Positions 6,181 through 16,500 of a stretch of DNA of 57,027 nucleotides are shown in pieces. Both the position numbers and the translations under genes were made by a program. Position 1 is the stretch's first letter. The number at the start of each line of letters is the position of its first letter. The notes beneath the pieces were generated by a model. That model made no database searches and was not told the origin of the DNA. It saw nothing but the letters and a program-made list of their open reading frames with translations. The stretch is from Patescibacteria group bacterium UBA1875 (GTDB lineage: Bacteria; Patescibacteriota; CPR2; UBA1875): the NCBI GenBank assembly GCA_002338125.1, contig DDHN01000008.1, positions 176,363 to 233,389 on the forward strand. The letters run 5' to 3'.

Positions 6181-7908
6181 ATGACAGAAAAAGGCCAAGT
6201 AGATATCAGAAAGTCTACCAAGAGAATTCGTTTTGTTTTAATGACCCTCGTTCTCTGTGGTTTAGTTGGTTTTGGCCGTCTTTTCTATCTCCAAATCATT
6301 CAACACAGTTACTACGTAGAAGCGGCAATGTCTCAGCACTGGGCTCAGGATACAATCCAACCTAAACGAGGTAAAATATTTGTCCGTGATGATATGGCTG
6401 GTGGTCTATACCCATTAGCAGACAATGAAACTTTAAATTTGGTTTTTGCGGCTCCAGAAGAGATAAAAAACAAAGAAGAAGCTGCTAAACGTTTATCGGC
6501 GGTAATCGAAGGAACAGAAGAGAGCAAAATTTTATCGCTTCTTGTTAATAATCATACCTATGTCGTTTTAGGAAGAAGGCTTTCTTATGAAGCGGCAGAA
6601 AAAATAAGAGCTTTCAATATTTCGGGTATTTATATTACCCCAGAATCAGTTCGATATTATCCCGAAGGAAAATTAGCTTCTCAGTTATTAGGTTATGTCG
6701 ATTTATCCGGTGAGGGGAAATATGGTCTAGAGCAATATTTTAATGAAGAGCTTTCCGGCAGCCCCGGTCAATACAAGGCGGAGATTGACCCAACTGGAAA
6801 AAAAATTTCCTTCGGTGACACTATCTTAAAAGAGGCAGTAAATGGGATTGATCTTGTTTTAACAATTAATAGAGATGTACAGACCGAAGCAGAAAAAATA
6901 ATTGGCCAGACAGTAAAAAAATTTAGTGCCGAAAATGGTTCAATAATTGTTATGAATCCTGAAAATGGTGAAATTTTAGCTATGGCCAATGCTCCAAGCT
7001 TCAACCCAAATGAATATCAAAGTGTAAGGGACTATGGATTATTCAAAAATTCAGCTGTCTCAGACCTTTTTGAACCAGGATCAATCTTTAAAGTAGTCAC
7101 TATGGCTTGTGGCCTAGATACAGGCAAAATAGAACCGGATACCAGATATGAAGACACTGGTAAGATAGTTCTTGATGGTAACAAAATCATGAATTCAGAT
7201 AAAAAGGCGAATGGTTGGCAAACAATGACTCAGGTCCTCGAAAAATCGTTAAATACCGGTACTACTTTTATTATGCAACAAATAGGTAAATCAGTTTTTT
7301 ATGATTATTTGACTCACAAGTTTAATTTCGGAACAAAGACAGGTATTGAGCAGCCGTTAGAGGGTGAGGGTAGAGTTTACACCCCTGAGGAAGTGAATGA
7401 TCATACTTACGCTACTATGTCTTTTGGGCAATCGATAACTGTGACACCCCTTCAAATGATAACTTCATTTGCAGCAGTCGCTAATGGAGGAAAGTTAGTA
7501 AAACCACATCTAGTAGCCGAGATGATATATCCTAATGGGGATAAAGCAGTCACAGATAATCGCCCGATAAGAGAAATAATTTCGCCCGAGGCAGCTACAA
7601 AGTTAAAACAAATGATGGTTTCGGTTGTTGAGAATGGTCATGGCAAACAAGCTGGTGTAAAAGGCTATAATATTGCTGGCAAAACAGGAACAGCCCAGAT
7701 ACCTAGAGAAGATGGTCGGGGTTACTATGCTAATAAAAATATTGGTTCTTTTATTGGTTTTGGCCCAGCCGAGAGTCCAAGGTTCGTAGTCTTGGTTAAA
7801 GTTGATGCCCCAAAAGGGATACCATGGGCCGAGACATCAGCCGCACCTGCCGTCTCTAATATGCTTGATTTTTTATTTAAATACTACAAAATACCACCTA
7901 TGGAGTAG
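6181..7908 (+). CDS. ftsI: Septal peptidoglycan transpeptidase (class B PBP, FtsI-like)
   Basis: This is a class B penicillin-binding protein of 575 residues from the ATG at 6181. A TTG further upstream would overlap ftsL and is less likely. A transmembrane anchor lies near residues 17-37, followed by the PBP dimer domain (QPKRGKIFVRD). The transpeptidase domain has all three motifs: SIFK near residue 301, SLNTG near 356 and KTGTAQ near 501. No PASTA repeats are present. It cross-links septal peptidoglycan with the FtsW made downstream. Confidence 0.92.
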   Translation: MTEKGQVDIRKSTKRIRFVLMTLVLCGLVGFGRLFYLQIIQHSYYVEAAMSQHWAQDTIQPKRGKIFVRDDMAGGLYPLADNETLNLVFAAPEEIKNKEEAAKRLSAVIEGTEESKILSLLVNNHTYVVLGRRLSYEAAEKIRAFNISGIYITPESVRYYPEGKLASQLLGYVDLSGEGKYGLEQYFNEELSGSPGQYKAEIDPTGKKISFGDTILKEAVNGIDLVLTINRDVQTEAEKIIGQTVKKFSAENGSIIVMNPENGEILAMANAPSFNPNEYQSVRDYGLFKNSAVSDLFEPGSIFKVVTMACGLDTGKIEPDTRYEDTGKIVLDGNKIMNSDKKANGWQTMTQVLEKSLNTGTTFIMQQIGKSVFYDYLTHKFNFGTKTGIEQPLEGEGRVYTPEEVNDHTYATMSFGQSITVTPLQMITSFAAVANGGKLVKPHLVAEMIYPNGDKAVTDNRPIREIISPEAATKLKQMMVSVVENGHGKQAGVKGYNIAGKTGTAQIPREDGRGYYANKNIGSFIGFGPAESPRFVVLVKVDAPKGIPWAETSAAPAVSNMLDFLFKYYKIPPME

Positions 7909-7910
7909 GC

Positions 7911-9182
7911 ATGAAAAAGCTATTTAAAAAAATTATTACTTTAAGTATAGGTTTAGCCGCTAGAATTTTGCTGAAAAGAAAAAAACCGGAAATAATAGCC
8001 ATCACAGGTAGTGCCGGGAAAACAACAACCAAAGAACTTATAGGTCATGTGCTGGCAGCAGAATTTGATGTTTTGTCATCAACGGAAGGCTATAATACCG
8101 AGCTTGGTGCTCCTTTAATTCTTTTTAAAGAGAAAGTTCCTACAAATATCAATTCAATTAGAAAGTGGTTCTTGATAGTTATGCGTTCTTATCTAAAAGC
8201 TCTATTTGTCAAAGATTATCCAGAAAAAATTATCATCGAGATGGGAGCGGACAAGCCCGGAGATATTAATTATCTAGTAAGAGTGTTTAAGCCAGACAAG
8301 GCAATTGTTCTTACGGTTTTACCAGTGCATACGGAGAATTTCAAAAACATTGAAAATGTAGCTCGTGAAAAAGAAATGTTGGCCCTTGGGGTCAAGCGAG
8401 GTGGTAAGGTCTTTCTCAACGAAGATGATAAAATTGTTTCTAAAATGAGAACTAGTAAAGGCGCACATTTGGTAAGATTTGGGACATCGAGTAACAGTGA
8501 TTATCAGGCAAAAAATATCAAAATTGATTTTACGGGCATCTCCATGGATATATATGAAAGAGATAAGAAACATTCTATCAAGGCTAGATTATATGGCCGG
8601 CAAATGGTTTATCCGCTGTTGGTAGCAATAGCTGTGGCAAGAAGTGAACATATTTCTTTTCAGAAAATTGACAAAAAATTGACAACCGTTAAGCCATTTC
8701 GAGGTAGAATGAATATCCTAGAAGGAGTGCGTGGGTCAATTATTATTGACGATACCTATAACGCTAATCCAGTATCTACTCTCTACGCCTTAGAGTTTAT
8801 GAGCAGCCAACAAGGTAGGAAGATTGCTGTGTTGGGGACAATGGGGGAGTTAGGTGAGTATGAGAAAAAAGGCCATGTTGAGGTTGGGGAAGCGGCAGCC
8901 GAAGTTTCTGATATTTTGGTTACGGTCGGCGATATTGCTGGAAAATATATTGCTGAGGCAGCTGAGGGCAAAGGTATGAAAAAAGAAAAAATTAAAGTTT
9001 TTAATAATTCTATTATGGCAGGGCAGTATTTGAAAAAAATAATTAGAGAAGGGGATATTATTCTCCTTAAAGGTTCTCAGAACGCAGCCAGAATGGAAAA
9101 AGCAGTAGAGATAATTCTTAAAGACAAAAGCAAAGCCGATAAGCTGTTAGTTAGGCAATCTGAATTCTGGAAAAAACGTTAG
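7911..9182 (+). CDS. murF: UDP-MurNAc-tripeptide:D-Ala-D-Ala ligase (MurF-type Mur ligase)
   Basis: This 423-residue Mur ligase has the ATP-binding loop GSAGKTTTKE near residue 35. The central domain contains IIEMGADKPGDI and a LNEDD segment, and the C-terminal domain contains DDTYNANP and VLGTMGELG. The NPVST/TMGELGEYE pattern is that of MurF, which adds D-Ala-D-Ala to the UDP-MurNAc peptide. It starts 2 nt after the ftsI stop. murE, murC and murD are not in this cluster. Confidence 0.9.
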   Translation: MKKLFKKIITLSIGLAARILLKRKKPEIIAITGSAGKTTTKELIGHVLAAEFDVLSSTEGYNTELGAPLILFKEKVPTNINSIRKWFLIVMRSYLKALFVKDYPEKIIIEMGADKPGDINYLVRVFKPDKAIVLTVLPVHTENFKNIENVAREKEMLALGVKRGGKVFLNEDDKIVSKMRTSKGAHLVRFGTSSNSDYQAKNIKIDFTGISMDIYERDKKHSIKARLYGRQMVYPLLVAIAVARSEHISFQKIDKKLTTVKPFRGRMNILEGVRGSIIIDDTYNANPVSTLYALEFMSSQQGRKIAVLGTMGELGEYEKKGHVEVGEAAAEVSDILVTVGDIAGKYIAEAAEGKGMKKEKIKVFNNSIMAGQYLKKIIREGDIILLKGSQNAARMEKAVEIILKDKSKADKLLVRQSEFWKKR

Positions 9183-9207
9183 TAACCTGATAAAATATGG
9201 GAGTTAA

Positions 9208-10248
9208 ATGGAACTAAATGAAGCACAACTAATACCGAATCTAGCCGTTCTTGGTATGTTTACCTTCGCCGGTTTTTTGGTCTCAATGTTACTTACCCCG
9301 GTGTATACTCATTTCGCATTTAAGTATAAATGGTGGAAAATTCAACGAGATAAGGCATGGATAGGTGGTGGCAAGGAAAAAGCCCCAATTTATGCTAAGC
9401 TTCATAAGGCAAAACATAAAAGGAATATCCCTACAATGGCTGGAATTACCATTTGGATATCGGTAGCTTTAATTACTTTGATATTTAACCTAAGTCGAAG
9501 CGAAACTTGGCTACCACTTTTTACATTAGTAATTATGGGTCTCTTAGGGCTGATAGATGACTGGTTTAATATCCGCTCAAAGGGCGGAACAGCTGGCGTT
9601 AAGGGTCGTCTTAAAATTTTTTGGACTATTCTTGCTGCCTCTGCTGGAGCCTGGTGGTTTTATTACAAACTTGGTTGGAGCGTTATTCATATCCCTGCTT
9701 GGGGGAACTTGGAAATAGGCTGGCTTTACATCCCACTATTTATTTTTATAGTACTGGCTACTTCAAATTCAGTTAATATAACTGATGGTCTTGATGGTCT
9801 TTCGGGCGGAATCTTAACTTTTTCTTTTGGGGCTTATGCGATTATTTCATTATTCGTTGGTCAGTTTGCATTAGCTGCTTTTTGTTTCACAATCGTTGGG
9901 GCATTACTGACATATACTTGGTTTAATATTTATCCGGCTCGTTTTTTTATGGGAGATACAGGAGCAATCGCTCTGGGGGCAACTCTTGGAGTAGTGGCCC
10001 TACTTACCAATTCTGTCCTAGTCCTGCCGATTATTGGTTTTATTTTTGTGGCCGAAACGCTTTCAGTTATTATACAGCTTACGTCTAAAAAGCTCCGAAA
10101 GGGTAAAAAAATATTTCAGTCAGCCCCAATTCATCATCATTTTGAGGCCATAGGGTGGCCAGAGACAAAAGTTACTATGAGATTTTGGATTATCGGTATT
10201 GTAACAGCAGCGATGGGTGTTATCGTTGGTATTTTAGGGAGAGGTTAA
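9208..10248 (+). CDS. mraY: Phospho-MurNAc-pentapeptide transferase MraY
   Basis: This 346-residue polytopic protein has about ten membrane segments. MraY motifs include DDWFNIRSKGG, NITDGLDGLSGG, FFMGDTGAIALGA and the histidine run APIHHHFEAIGWPETKV. It transfers phospho-MurNAc-pentapeptide to undecaprenyl phosphate, giving lipid I. An insertion of about 10 residues (GGGKEKAPIYAKLHKAKHKRN) lies before the usual IPTMAG motif. It is followed after 1 nt by ftsW. Confidence 0.95.
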   Translation: MELNEAQLIPNLAVLGMFTFAGFLVSMLLTPVYTHFAFKYKWWKIQRDKAWIGGGKEKAPIYAKLHKAKHKRNIPTMAGITIWISVALITLIFNLSRSETWLPLFTLVIMGLLGLIDDWFNIRSKGGTAGVKGRLKIFWTILAASAGAWWFYYKLGWSVIHIPAWGNLEIGWLYIPLFIFIVLATSNSVNITDGLDGLSGGILTFSFGAYAIISLFVGQFALAAFCFTIVGALLTYTWFNIYPARFFMGDTGAIALGATLGVVALLTNSVLVLPIIGFIFVAETLSVIIQLTSKKLRKGKKIFQSAPIHHHFEAIGWPETKVTMRFWIIGIVTAAMGVIVGILGRG

Positions 10249-10249
10249 G

Positions 10250-11428
10250 ATGAGATCTAGGGGGATTGTAAGGGAAAGAATCAATTTTCCTTTACTAATA
10301 TCGATTATCAGTTTGATAGTTATTGGCGCTGTCCTGATTTCATCAGCTTCCGTAGTTCTGTCACAGCAGATAGCTGGTGACCCTAATTACTATTTTAAAG
10401 ATCATCTTTTATCGTTAGCCATAGGTTTTGTTTTAATGTTTATTGCCTACAAATTGGATTATACTTTGTGGAAAAAACTTGCCCCATATATAATCATTGG
10501 TGCCTTGTTTTTGTTAGCACTTATTTTCGTACCAGGTATTGGCTTTGAGCATGGCGGAGCTACTAGATGGGTTGCTGTGGGAGGAATTAATTTTTCTCCT
10601 ACTGAGGCCTATAAATTAGCTTTAATTATTTACCTCGCTGCTTGGTTCACCAAAAAAGGTGCTAATGTAAAAAAATTACTCTATTCCACGATCCCTTTTT
10701 TAGCGATACTGGGGATAACGGCGGCTTTGATTTTGCTCCAACCGGATATGGGAACCTTTATGATAACTGCCTTAATTGCCTGCGTGATGTATTTTGTAGC
10801 CGGAGCTAGTATGGCCCATGTGATAGCAATGTTTGGTTTAGGGGTGGCAGGAATAATTTTTTTAATAAAAACAGAACCATATCGAATATCTAGATTTATG
10901 ATTTTTCTGAACCCAACTAGTGATCAATCAGGGGCGGGTTATCAAATTAACCAGGCACTGCTTGCAATTGGGACAGGGGGACTGTTTGGACTTGGCTTTG
11001 GTCAGTCAAGACAAAAGTTCAATTATTTACCAGAAGCTCCTTCAGACTCGATTTTTGCTATTGCGGCCGAAGAGTTGGGTCTATTGGGAGGCTGTCTCAT
11101 CCTTTTAATATTTATAATTGTTGCTGTACAGGGTTTTCGAGTAGCCCAAAGAGCCCCAGACACCTTTTCAAGGCTATTAGCCACAGGTATTACTAGTTGG
11201 ATTGTAATTCAAGCTTTTGTAAATATTTTTGCAATGCTTTCATTGATCCCATTAACTGGTGTACCCCTACCTTTTCTTTCGATGGGTTCATCTTCGACAC
11301 TCGTTTTGATGTTTGCTTCTGGTATACTATTAAATATATCTAAACATACGGAAGGAGAAACTCGTGAAAGTCGTATGCACCGGAGGCGGAACTGGTGGTC
11401 ATACCTTACCGGTTTTGGCAGTAATTAA
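10250..11428 (+). CDS. ftsW: SEDS peptidoglycan polymerase FtsW
   Basis: This 392-residue SEDS-family protein has about ten transmembrane helices. Family segments are HGGATRWVAVGGINFSPTE, LLQPDMGT, GYQINQALLAIGTGGLFGLGFG, LPEAPSDSIFAIAAEELG and PLPFLSMGSSS. FtsW polymerises lipid II with a partner class B PBP, here probably the FtsI encoded upstream. The hydrophilic tail (residues 370-392) is read through the start of murG, giving a 65-nt gene overlap. Confidence 0.94.
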   Translation: MRSRGIVRERINFPLLISIISLIVIGAVLISSASVVLSQQIAGDPNYYFKDHLLSLAIGFVLMFIAYKLDYTLWKKLAPYIIIGALFLLALIFVPGIGFEHGGATRWVAVGGINFSPTEAYKLALIIYLAAWFTKKGANVKKLLYSTIPFLAILGITAALILLQPDMGTFMITALIACVMYFVAGASMAHVIAMFGLGVAGIIFLIKTEPYRISRFMIFLNPTSDQSGAGYQINQALLAIGTGGLFGLGFGQSRQKFNYLPEAPSDSIFAIAAEELGLLGGCLILLIFIIVAVQGFRVAQRAPDTFSRLLATGITSWIVIQAFVNIFAMLSLIPLTGVPLPFLSMGSSSTLVLMFASGILLNISKHTEGETRESRMHRRRNWWSYLTGFGSN

Positions 11429-12539
11429 AGCCATCGAGAGGTCTGCTAGTGATTCAAAAATTGTGTTTATAGGTTCTCGGTTTGGTATTGAATCTAAAAT
11501 TGTTCCGAAAATAGGGATTAAATATTACGGAATTTCTACTGGAAAATTCCGAAGATATCATAATTCAAAGATACTAAATATTATTGATCCGACGACCTTT
11601 TTTAAAAATGTATTTGATTTTTTTAGATTTCTGAAGGGAGTATTTGAAGCAAGAACTATATTGCGCCACGAAAAACCAGATTTAATATTTGCTAAGGGTG
11701 GTTACGTTAGTTTACCCGTAGGTCTAGCTGCGAAATCACAAAATATCCCTATAATATCACATGAATCTGACATTATTATGGGATTAGCTAATAGAAAAAT
11801 AGCTAAATATGCAACAAGAGTTTGTGTTGCCTTCCCGAAGAAATATTATATAGACAATGTTAGTGAATCAAAAATTGAAGAGACCGGAAATCCAATAAGG
11901 GAAGATATCCTGATGGGTAACGGTGATAGTTTAAAAGAAAGATTAAAATTTTCTAAAAATGAAAAAACATTATTAGTTCTAGGAGGTTCTCAGGGGTCTA
12001 GGTTTATAAATGAATTAATATCTGAAAAAATAAAAGATATTTTAATAAATTGGCAACTTATTTGGATAACGGGGGAGCGTGATGCTGGTTTAATTAATTA
12101 TCGCTTGAATGAGTTGCCACAATCGCTTAAAAAAAGAGCCAAGATTTACGGTTTTATTACCTCTGAGATGGCTGATGTATATGGGGCAGCCGATCTAGTA
12201 ATCTCAAGAGCTGGGAGTAATGTTTTATTTGAACTTGCCGCTCTCAGCAAACCAGCTATTTTAATTCCATTTGATGAATCAGCGGGTAGCCATCAGCTTG
12301 AAAATGCTAAATTATTTTCACGTTCTGGGGCAGCTTATCTTTTTCGTCAAAGCAAGCTTACAGCCGAAGGACTTTTTCATCAGATTGATTATTTGTTCAA
12401 AAACGAGAAAGAATTAAAAATTATGGCCCAAAAAATGGGGGAATGGGCTGACTTAGGAGCTTCAGATAAAGTAGCTCGCATTATCATTAAGGTTGCAGAG
12501 GAAAAAATTGAGCAGGATAGAGAAGTTAAGAAAAAATAA
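11364..12539 (+). CDS. murG: UDP-GlcNAc:lipid I N-acetylglucosaminyltransferase MurG
   Basis: This 391-residue GT28 enzyme begins with the diagnostic glycine-rich loop VCTGGGTGGHTLPV. That loop fixes the GTG start at 11364, with GGAGAAA upstream. Other MurG segments are FAKGGYVSLPVGLAA, TGNPIRED, VLGGSQGS and the UDP-GlcNAc site ADLVISRAGSNVLFELAAL. It converts lipid I to lipid II on the inner leaflet. The first 65 nt lie within ftsW and the 3' end overlaps ftsQ, suggesting coupled translation. Confidence 0.95.
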   Translation: MKVVCTGGGTGGHTLPVLAVIKAIERSASDSKIVFIGSRFGIESKIVPKIGIKYYGISTGKFRRYHNSKILNIIDPTTFFKNVFDFFRFLKGVFEARTILRHEKPDLIFAKGGYVSLPVGLAAKSQNIPIISHESDIIMGLANRKIAKYATRVCVAFPKKYYIDNVSESKIEETGNPIREDILMGNGDSLKERLKFSKNEKTLLVLGGSQGSRFINELISEKIKDILINWQLIWITGERDAGLINYRLNELPQSLKKRAKIYGFITSEMADVYGAADLVISRAGSNVLFELAALSKPAILIPFDESAGSHQLENAKLFSRSGAAYLFRQSKLTAEGLFHQIDYLFKNEKELKIMAQKMGEWADLGASDKVARIIIKVAEEKIEQDREVKKK

Positions 12540-13296
12540 AAATGTTAGCGTAGTCCATGAGAGAACTCGTGAAGATAAAGAGCCTCGGAAATTAAAAAAA
12601 TTTTTTCCTATACTAATTTTTATACTTGTTACCATCTTATCCTATCTTCTGTTTATTTCGAGTGCTTTTAAGATAAGTAATGTAGAGATAATGGGTTATG
12701 GTAATACATCGCTTATAGAAAATATGGTCAAAAATCAAAGCCAGGAAAGATTTTATTCCGATAATATTTTTTTGTTTGACTCAACAAGACTCGAAGAGAT
12801 TATAAATGAAGATAGCCGAATTAAAAGTGTCAGTGTAGTGAAAAAACTACCACAAACAATTAAAGTAGAGATTGTTGAAGCCGAGGGAAAGTTAATTTGG
12901 AATACGAGAGGGGAGAATTATTTAGTTGATGGTAGGGGGTACGTTATAGCAAATATAGATAAATTAAATTATCCGGTAATTTATGATTCATTAAATATAA
13001 AGGTATCCCTAGGGGAGAGAGTAGCTTCCCCTACTTTTATTAAATTTATTTTAGATGTGTCCGCGAACTTTGAGTCAATCACTGGAGCGAAGATAGATAA
13101 GATAATTGTTTATGATATATTTAACGATGTTAGGGTTAAGTCAGTTGATTCCTGGACTGTATATCTTGATGCTTCCCGAGAGCCAATACCACAACTTGAA
13201 AATTTACTAAGGGTTATTGCTGAAGCTGAAAGTAGCGGTCAGCGTGATCTGGAATATATTGATTTACGGCTACCAGACAGGATTTTTTATAAGTGA
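12508..13296 (+). CDS. ftsQ: FtsQ/DivIB-type division protein
   Basis: This bitopic protein has a basic cytoplasmic tail and one transmembrane helix (FFPILIFILVTILSYLLFIS). A POTRA domain follows (FKISNVEIMGYGNTS to VKKLPQTIKVEIVEAEG), then a beta domain. FtsQ/DivIB recruits FtsL and FtsB/DivIC. No ATG or GTG is available. TTG at 12508, preceded by AGAGG, gives about 262 residues, and TTG at 12493 is the alternative; either way it overlaps murG. It ends the cluster, as ftsA and ftsZ do not follow. Confidence 0.85.
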   Translation: MSRIEKLRKNKNVSVVHERTREDKEPRKLKKFFPILIFILVTILSYLLFISSAFKISNVEIMGYGNTSLIENMVKNQSQERFYSDNIFLFDSTRLEEIINEDSRIKSVSVVKKLPQTIKVEIVEAEGKLIWNTRGENYLVDGRGYVIANIDKLNYPVIYDSLNIKVSLGERVASPTFIKFILDVSANFESITGAKIDKIIVYDIFNDVRVKSVDSWTVYLDASREPIPQLENLLRVIAEAESSGQRDLEYIDLRLPDRIFYK

Positions 13297-13344
13297 CTCT
13301 TTGTTGGCGCGTGTGATTTATTATGATGGTCCCATCTCCTTAAA

Positions 13345-13370
13345 AGTCGCATAAGATACATTGTGCGACT
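13345..13370 (+). terminator. Possible terminator hairpin after ftsQ
   Basis: AGTCGCA (13345-13351) pairs with TGCGACT (13364-13370). The tail after it is only weakly T-rich. The rest of 13297-13515 shows no gene or recognisable site. Confidence 0.35.
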
Positions 13371-13515
13371 CTTGTATATTCTGAACTTCCTGGGGCAGTC
13401 GTACCTTTAATTTTAGGCTTTATAACGGGAAAATTTAAATAATTGAATATTTCAAGTAACAGCCCACTTCTCTATTCTTAGATCTCCTCGAATTTTTTAT
13501 TAATAAATAAATATT

Positions 13516-13548
13516 AAAAAACCACTCCTTTCGTTAGAGTGGTTTTTT
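13516..13548. terminator. Bidirectional terminator between ftsQ and the TraG-like gene
   Basis: AAAAAACCACTC (13516-13527) pairs perfectly with GAGTGGTTTTTT (13537-13548). The A/T flanks allow termination of convergent transcripts from both sides. Confidence 0.85.
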
Positions 13549-13551
13549 AGG

Positions 13552-16500
13552 TTAATCTTTGAATGTTATCTCTTCACCTTCTTTAATTTCCTTTGGAGCT
13601 ATTTTTATTTCTTCATGTGGGTGAATAGCTTTTAGCGTCTTAAAGTTTTCGGGGGTAATTAATTTTTCTTTTTTGGGCGTAACAGAAGACTTGGCAATCT
13701 CTTGTTCCGGCTTATCGGTATTTTCTTTTTCTGAGCTTCCCTCTTTTTTATTTATGCTTTCGCTCTCCCCTTCTTTTTTTGAGGGAGTGATTACTTGCTT
13801 TAAAATTGCGGATAATGTTTCTTTGTCGATCTTGTCTTTAATTTGCCCGCCGGTATTTTTCTTTTTTAATTTCTTTATTTTCTCTTCCAGCCTCTCGGTA
13901 CTTTTCTTGTCTTTTCCTTCAATCCCTATAAACTTGGTACCGCCGCCTTCACCTTCTTTTATGGCTTCAAGCTGTGCAATTACTTCCTCAAGCGTTCCAA
14001 CCCAAATGTCTGGTGCTTTATGTTTGGCGTACTTATCTTTATCTTTGGGCTCGTACATGTCAACTTTAACGTCATAAATTTTCTTTTCATTCTTTTTGTA
14101 TACGGTACCTTTATTGCGTCCTTTAGAATCAGGGATCAGGCCATTCGGTTTATTATTAGGGAGGAAGACATACTTGTCATCTCCGTCTTTGTGTCGCACA
14201 ATATAATCGGCTTGCTTTTCTAGTTCTAGCCCACTATCTTTTGGAGCATTCTCTTTGATAATGTTAGAAAGATTTTTATCTTTTTTCTCAAATACTTTAC
14301 CACTCCTTTCATCGGCGTTTCTTTTTACAGTATCGGCTATTCCTGCCCATTCCGAAACCAAGTGTTCTACCTCTGCTAACGGCGTTGAATAGTGTTTTCG
14401 AGAATAATCTATAATTTCAGAAACGTAATCAGATTTTTCTTTAAGGTCAATCGTTAATGCCTTAGCAGAAAAAGGAGCTTCGGCTTGTCCATCGATAATC
14501 ATTTTGAGATATATATGTTGTTTTGGAAGATTAATAATATCCTGTTCTTCGAAAGGAGGATTAAATTCTTTTGTTAGCTCAGCCGCATCATTAGCACCCA
14601 CTCTGAAAGTAATCATAGTTCCAATGTTCCCAAAAACGGCATCTTTAACACCAGAATCTTCGATTTGGGCAAGGTACTGATTAGCTACGATCAAATTTAA
14701 TTTATATTTCCTAGCCTCTGACAAAATATTGTTAAAAGATTCTGTGGCAAAATTCTGGAACTCATCAACGTAGAAATAAAAGTCTTTTCTTTCTTCTTCT
14801 CTTACGTCAGCTCTACTCATGGCAGCAAGATGAATGGCTGTTATCATAAAAGATCCTAGTAACGAAGCATTTGTTTCTCCTATTCGACCAACTGATAGAT
14901 TGACCAAAAATATTTTTTGTTCATCCATTAATTTCCTGATGTTAAAACTTGATTTAGGCTGACCAATAACGTTTCTTATTAGGGAATTTGATATGAATTG
15001 GCCAACTTTGTTTAAGATCGGGGCAATAGCTTCTGAAGCGTACTTGTCGTTATAGGTAGCGAATTCATCTGTCCAGAATTTTTTAACAACAGGGTCTTTG
15101 ATATTATCAACGATCTTAGCTCGATACTTTTTGTCGGTTAGCATTCTTACTACACCTAATAATGTGGCTCCTTTTGTATCTAGTAAGGCTAAAACAGTGT
15201 AGTTGAAGATATATTCTAATCGAGGCCCCCAAGAATAACCAAATATTTTTTTGAAAGTACCAACTATTCCAGCCGCAGTTTGAATTTTAAGACTCTCATC
15301 TATTACCTCCATTGGGTTAAAAGCAACCGGATATTGGGTATCAGCTGGGTTGAAGATAATTACATCTTTCATCCTTTCTTTTGGTATTCTGTTTAGTATG
15401 AATTCAAAAGATTCTCCATGTGGGTCAATTAGTGCTACCCCTTCTCCGGCTTTGATGTCATTTATTATAAGGTTTTCCATAAGTTTAGTCTTGCCCATAC
15501 CTGTTTTCCCGATAATATACATATGACGGCGACGGTCATCTCTTTTGATCCCAAATACAACTGGTGTTGATGTCCTGAAATTTGTTTCTGCGAATAAGGC
15601 AATGTCGTTTTTATCTTTCACGCTATCAAGTGTAGGTAAATTAGTGGGTGGTTCAGCTGTCTTGAATGAAGTCCAAGAAATGTTAGGCGTTTCTACTGAG
15701 GTATGTGGAAGGTGGTAAATAGAGGCTAACTCTTCAATATTTAAGTGGAAACCTTCATCAAGAAATATTCTATTTTTGTATTCAGTTAAAAATTTGCTGA
15801 CAGAATTTTTACTTCTGCCTTTAAAACCATTTAAGTTTGTAGTATTAAACTGCTTAAAAGCTCCAATAGCCGCTTGAATTCTTTCCTTGGCTTTATCGGA
15901 TTCCTTGGCGATATAAACAACTCTTATTTTAGTTGAATAAGCCAGTTTCTCCGATTTTTCCTGAATACCGGCAATCATACTTTCTTCCTCGGCTGAAAGC
16001 TGCGGTCCATTGCCACCTCCTCCAGCTGATTCTAGGGGTCCAATAATAGCGATATGGATAAAATCCTTTATAAGTTCAATTGGTTGACTGAGGATAGCTC
16101 CAAGTGTTGGGGCACCAAAAACTTTACCTTCTTTTTTGGCCTTAATATAGTCTAGGCCTCTCTTTTTCCAATCGTCATCAACCGGTCGAGCAAGTATCTG
16201 AATCCATATTTCTTCGTCATCTTTTTCTAGCTTTGAAAGGACTCCGGTTATTCCTGCTAACGGATCAACTGTAAAGTTATTAAAAGTTTTAATTGGTAGG
16301 TAATCAGCTTTTGATAAATAAATCTCAGCTGTTGCAAATGATCTATTTTCAATAAATGATTTGTCGTCAATTTTTGCAGTATAGTCATCTACTTCGGAAA
16401 TATCTGCGGTTGGGTATTGGGCATATATTTGGCCTTCGATAAAATCTTTTAGATTTTTAGGCATCCAAACATAAAAATTTATAGCCTTACTATCAGCAAT

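Noticed and set aside
13673..14223. Plus-strand open frames opposite the TraG-like gene.
   Set aside because: They are low-complexity mirror images of the Lys/Glu-rich C-terminal coding region, without ribosome-binding sites or homology.
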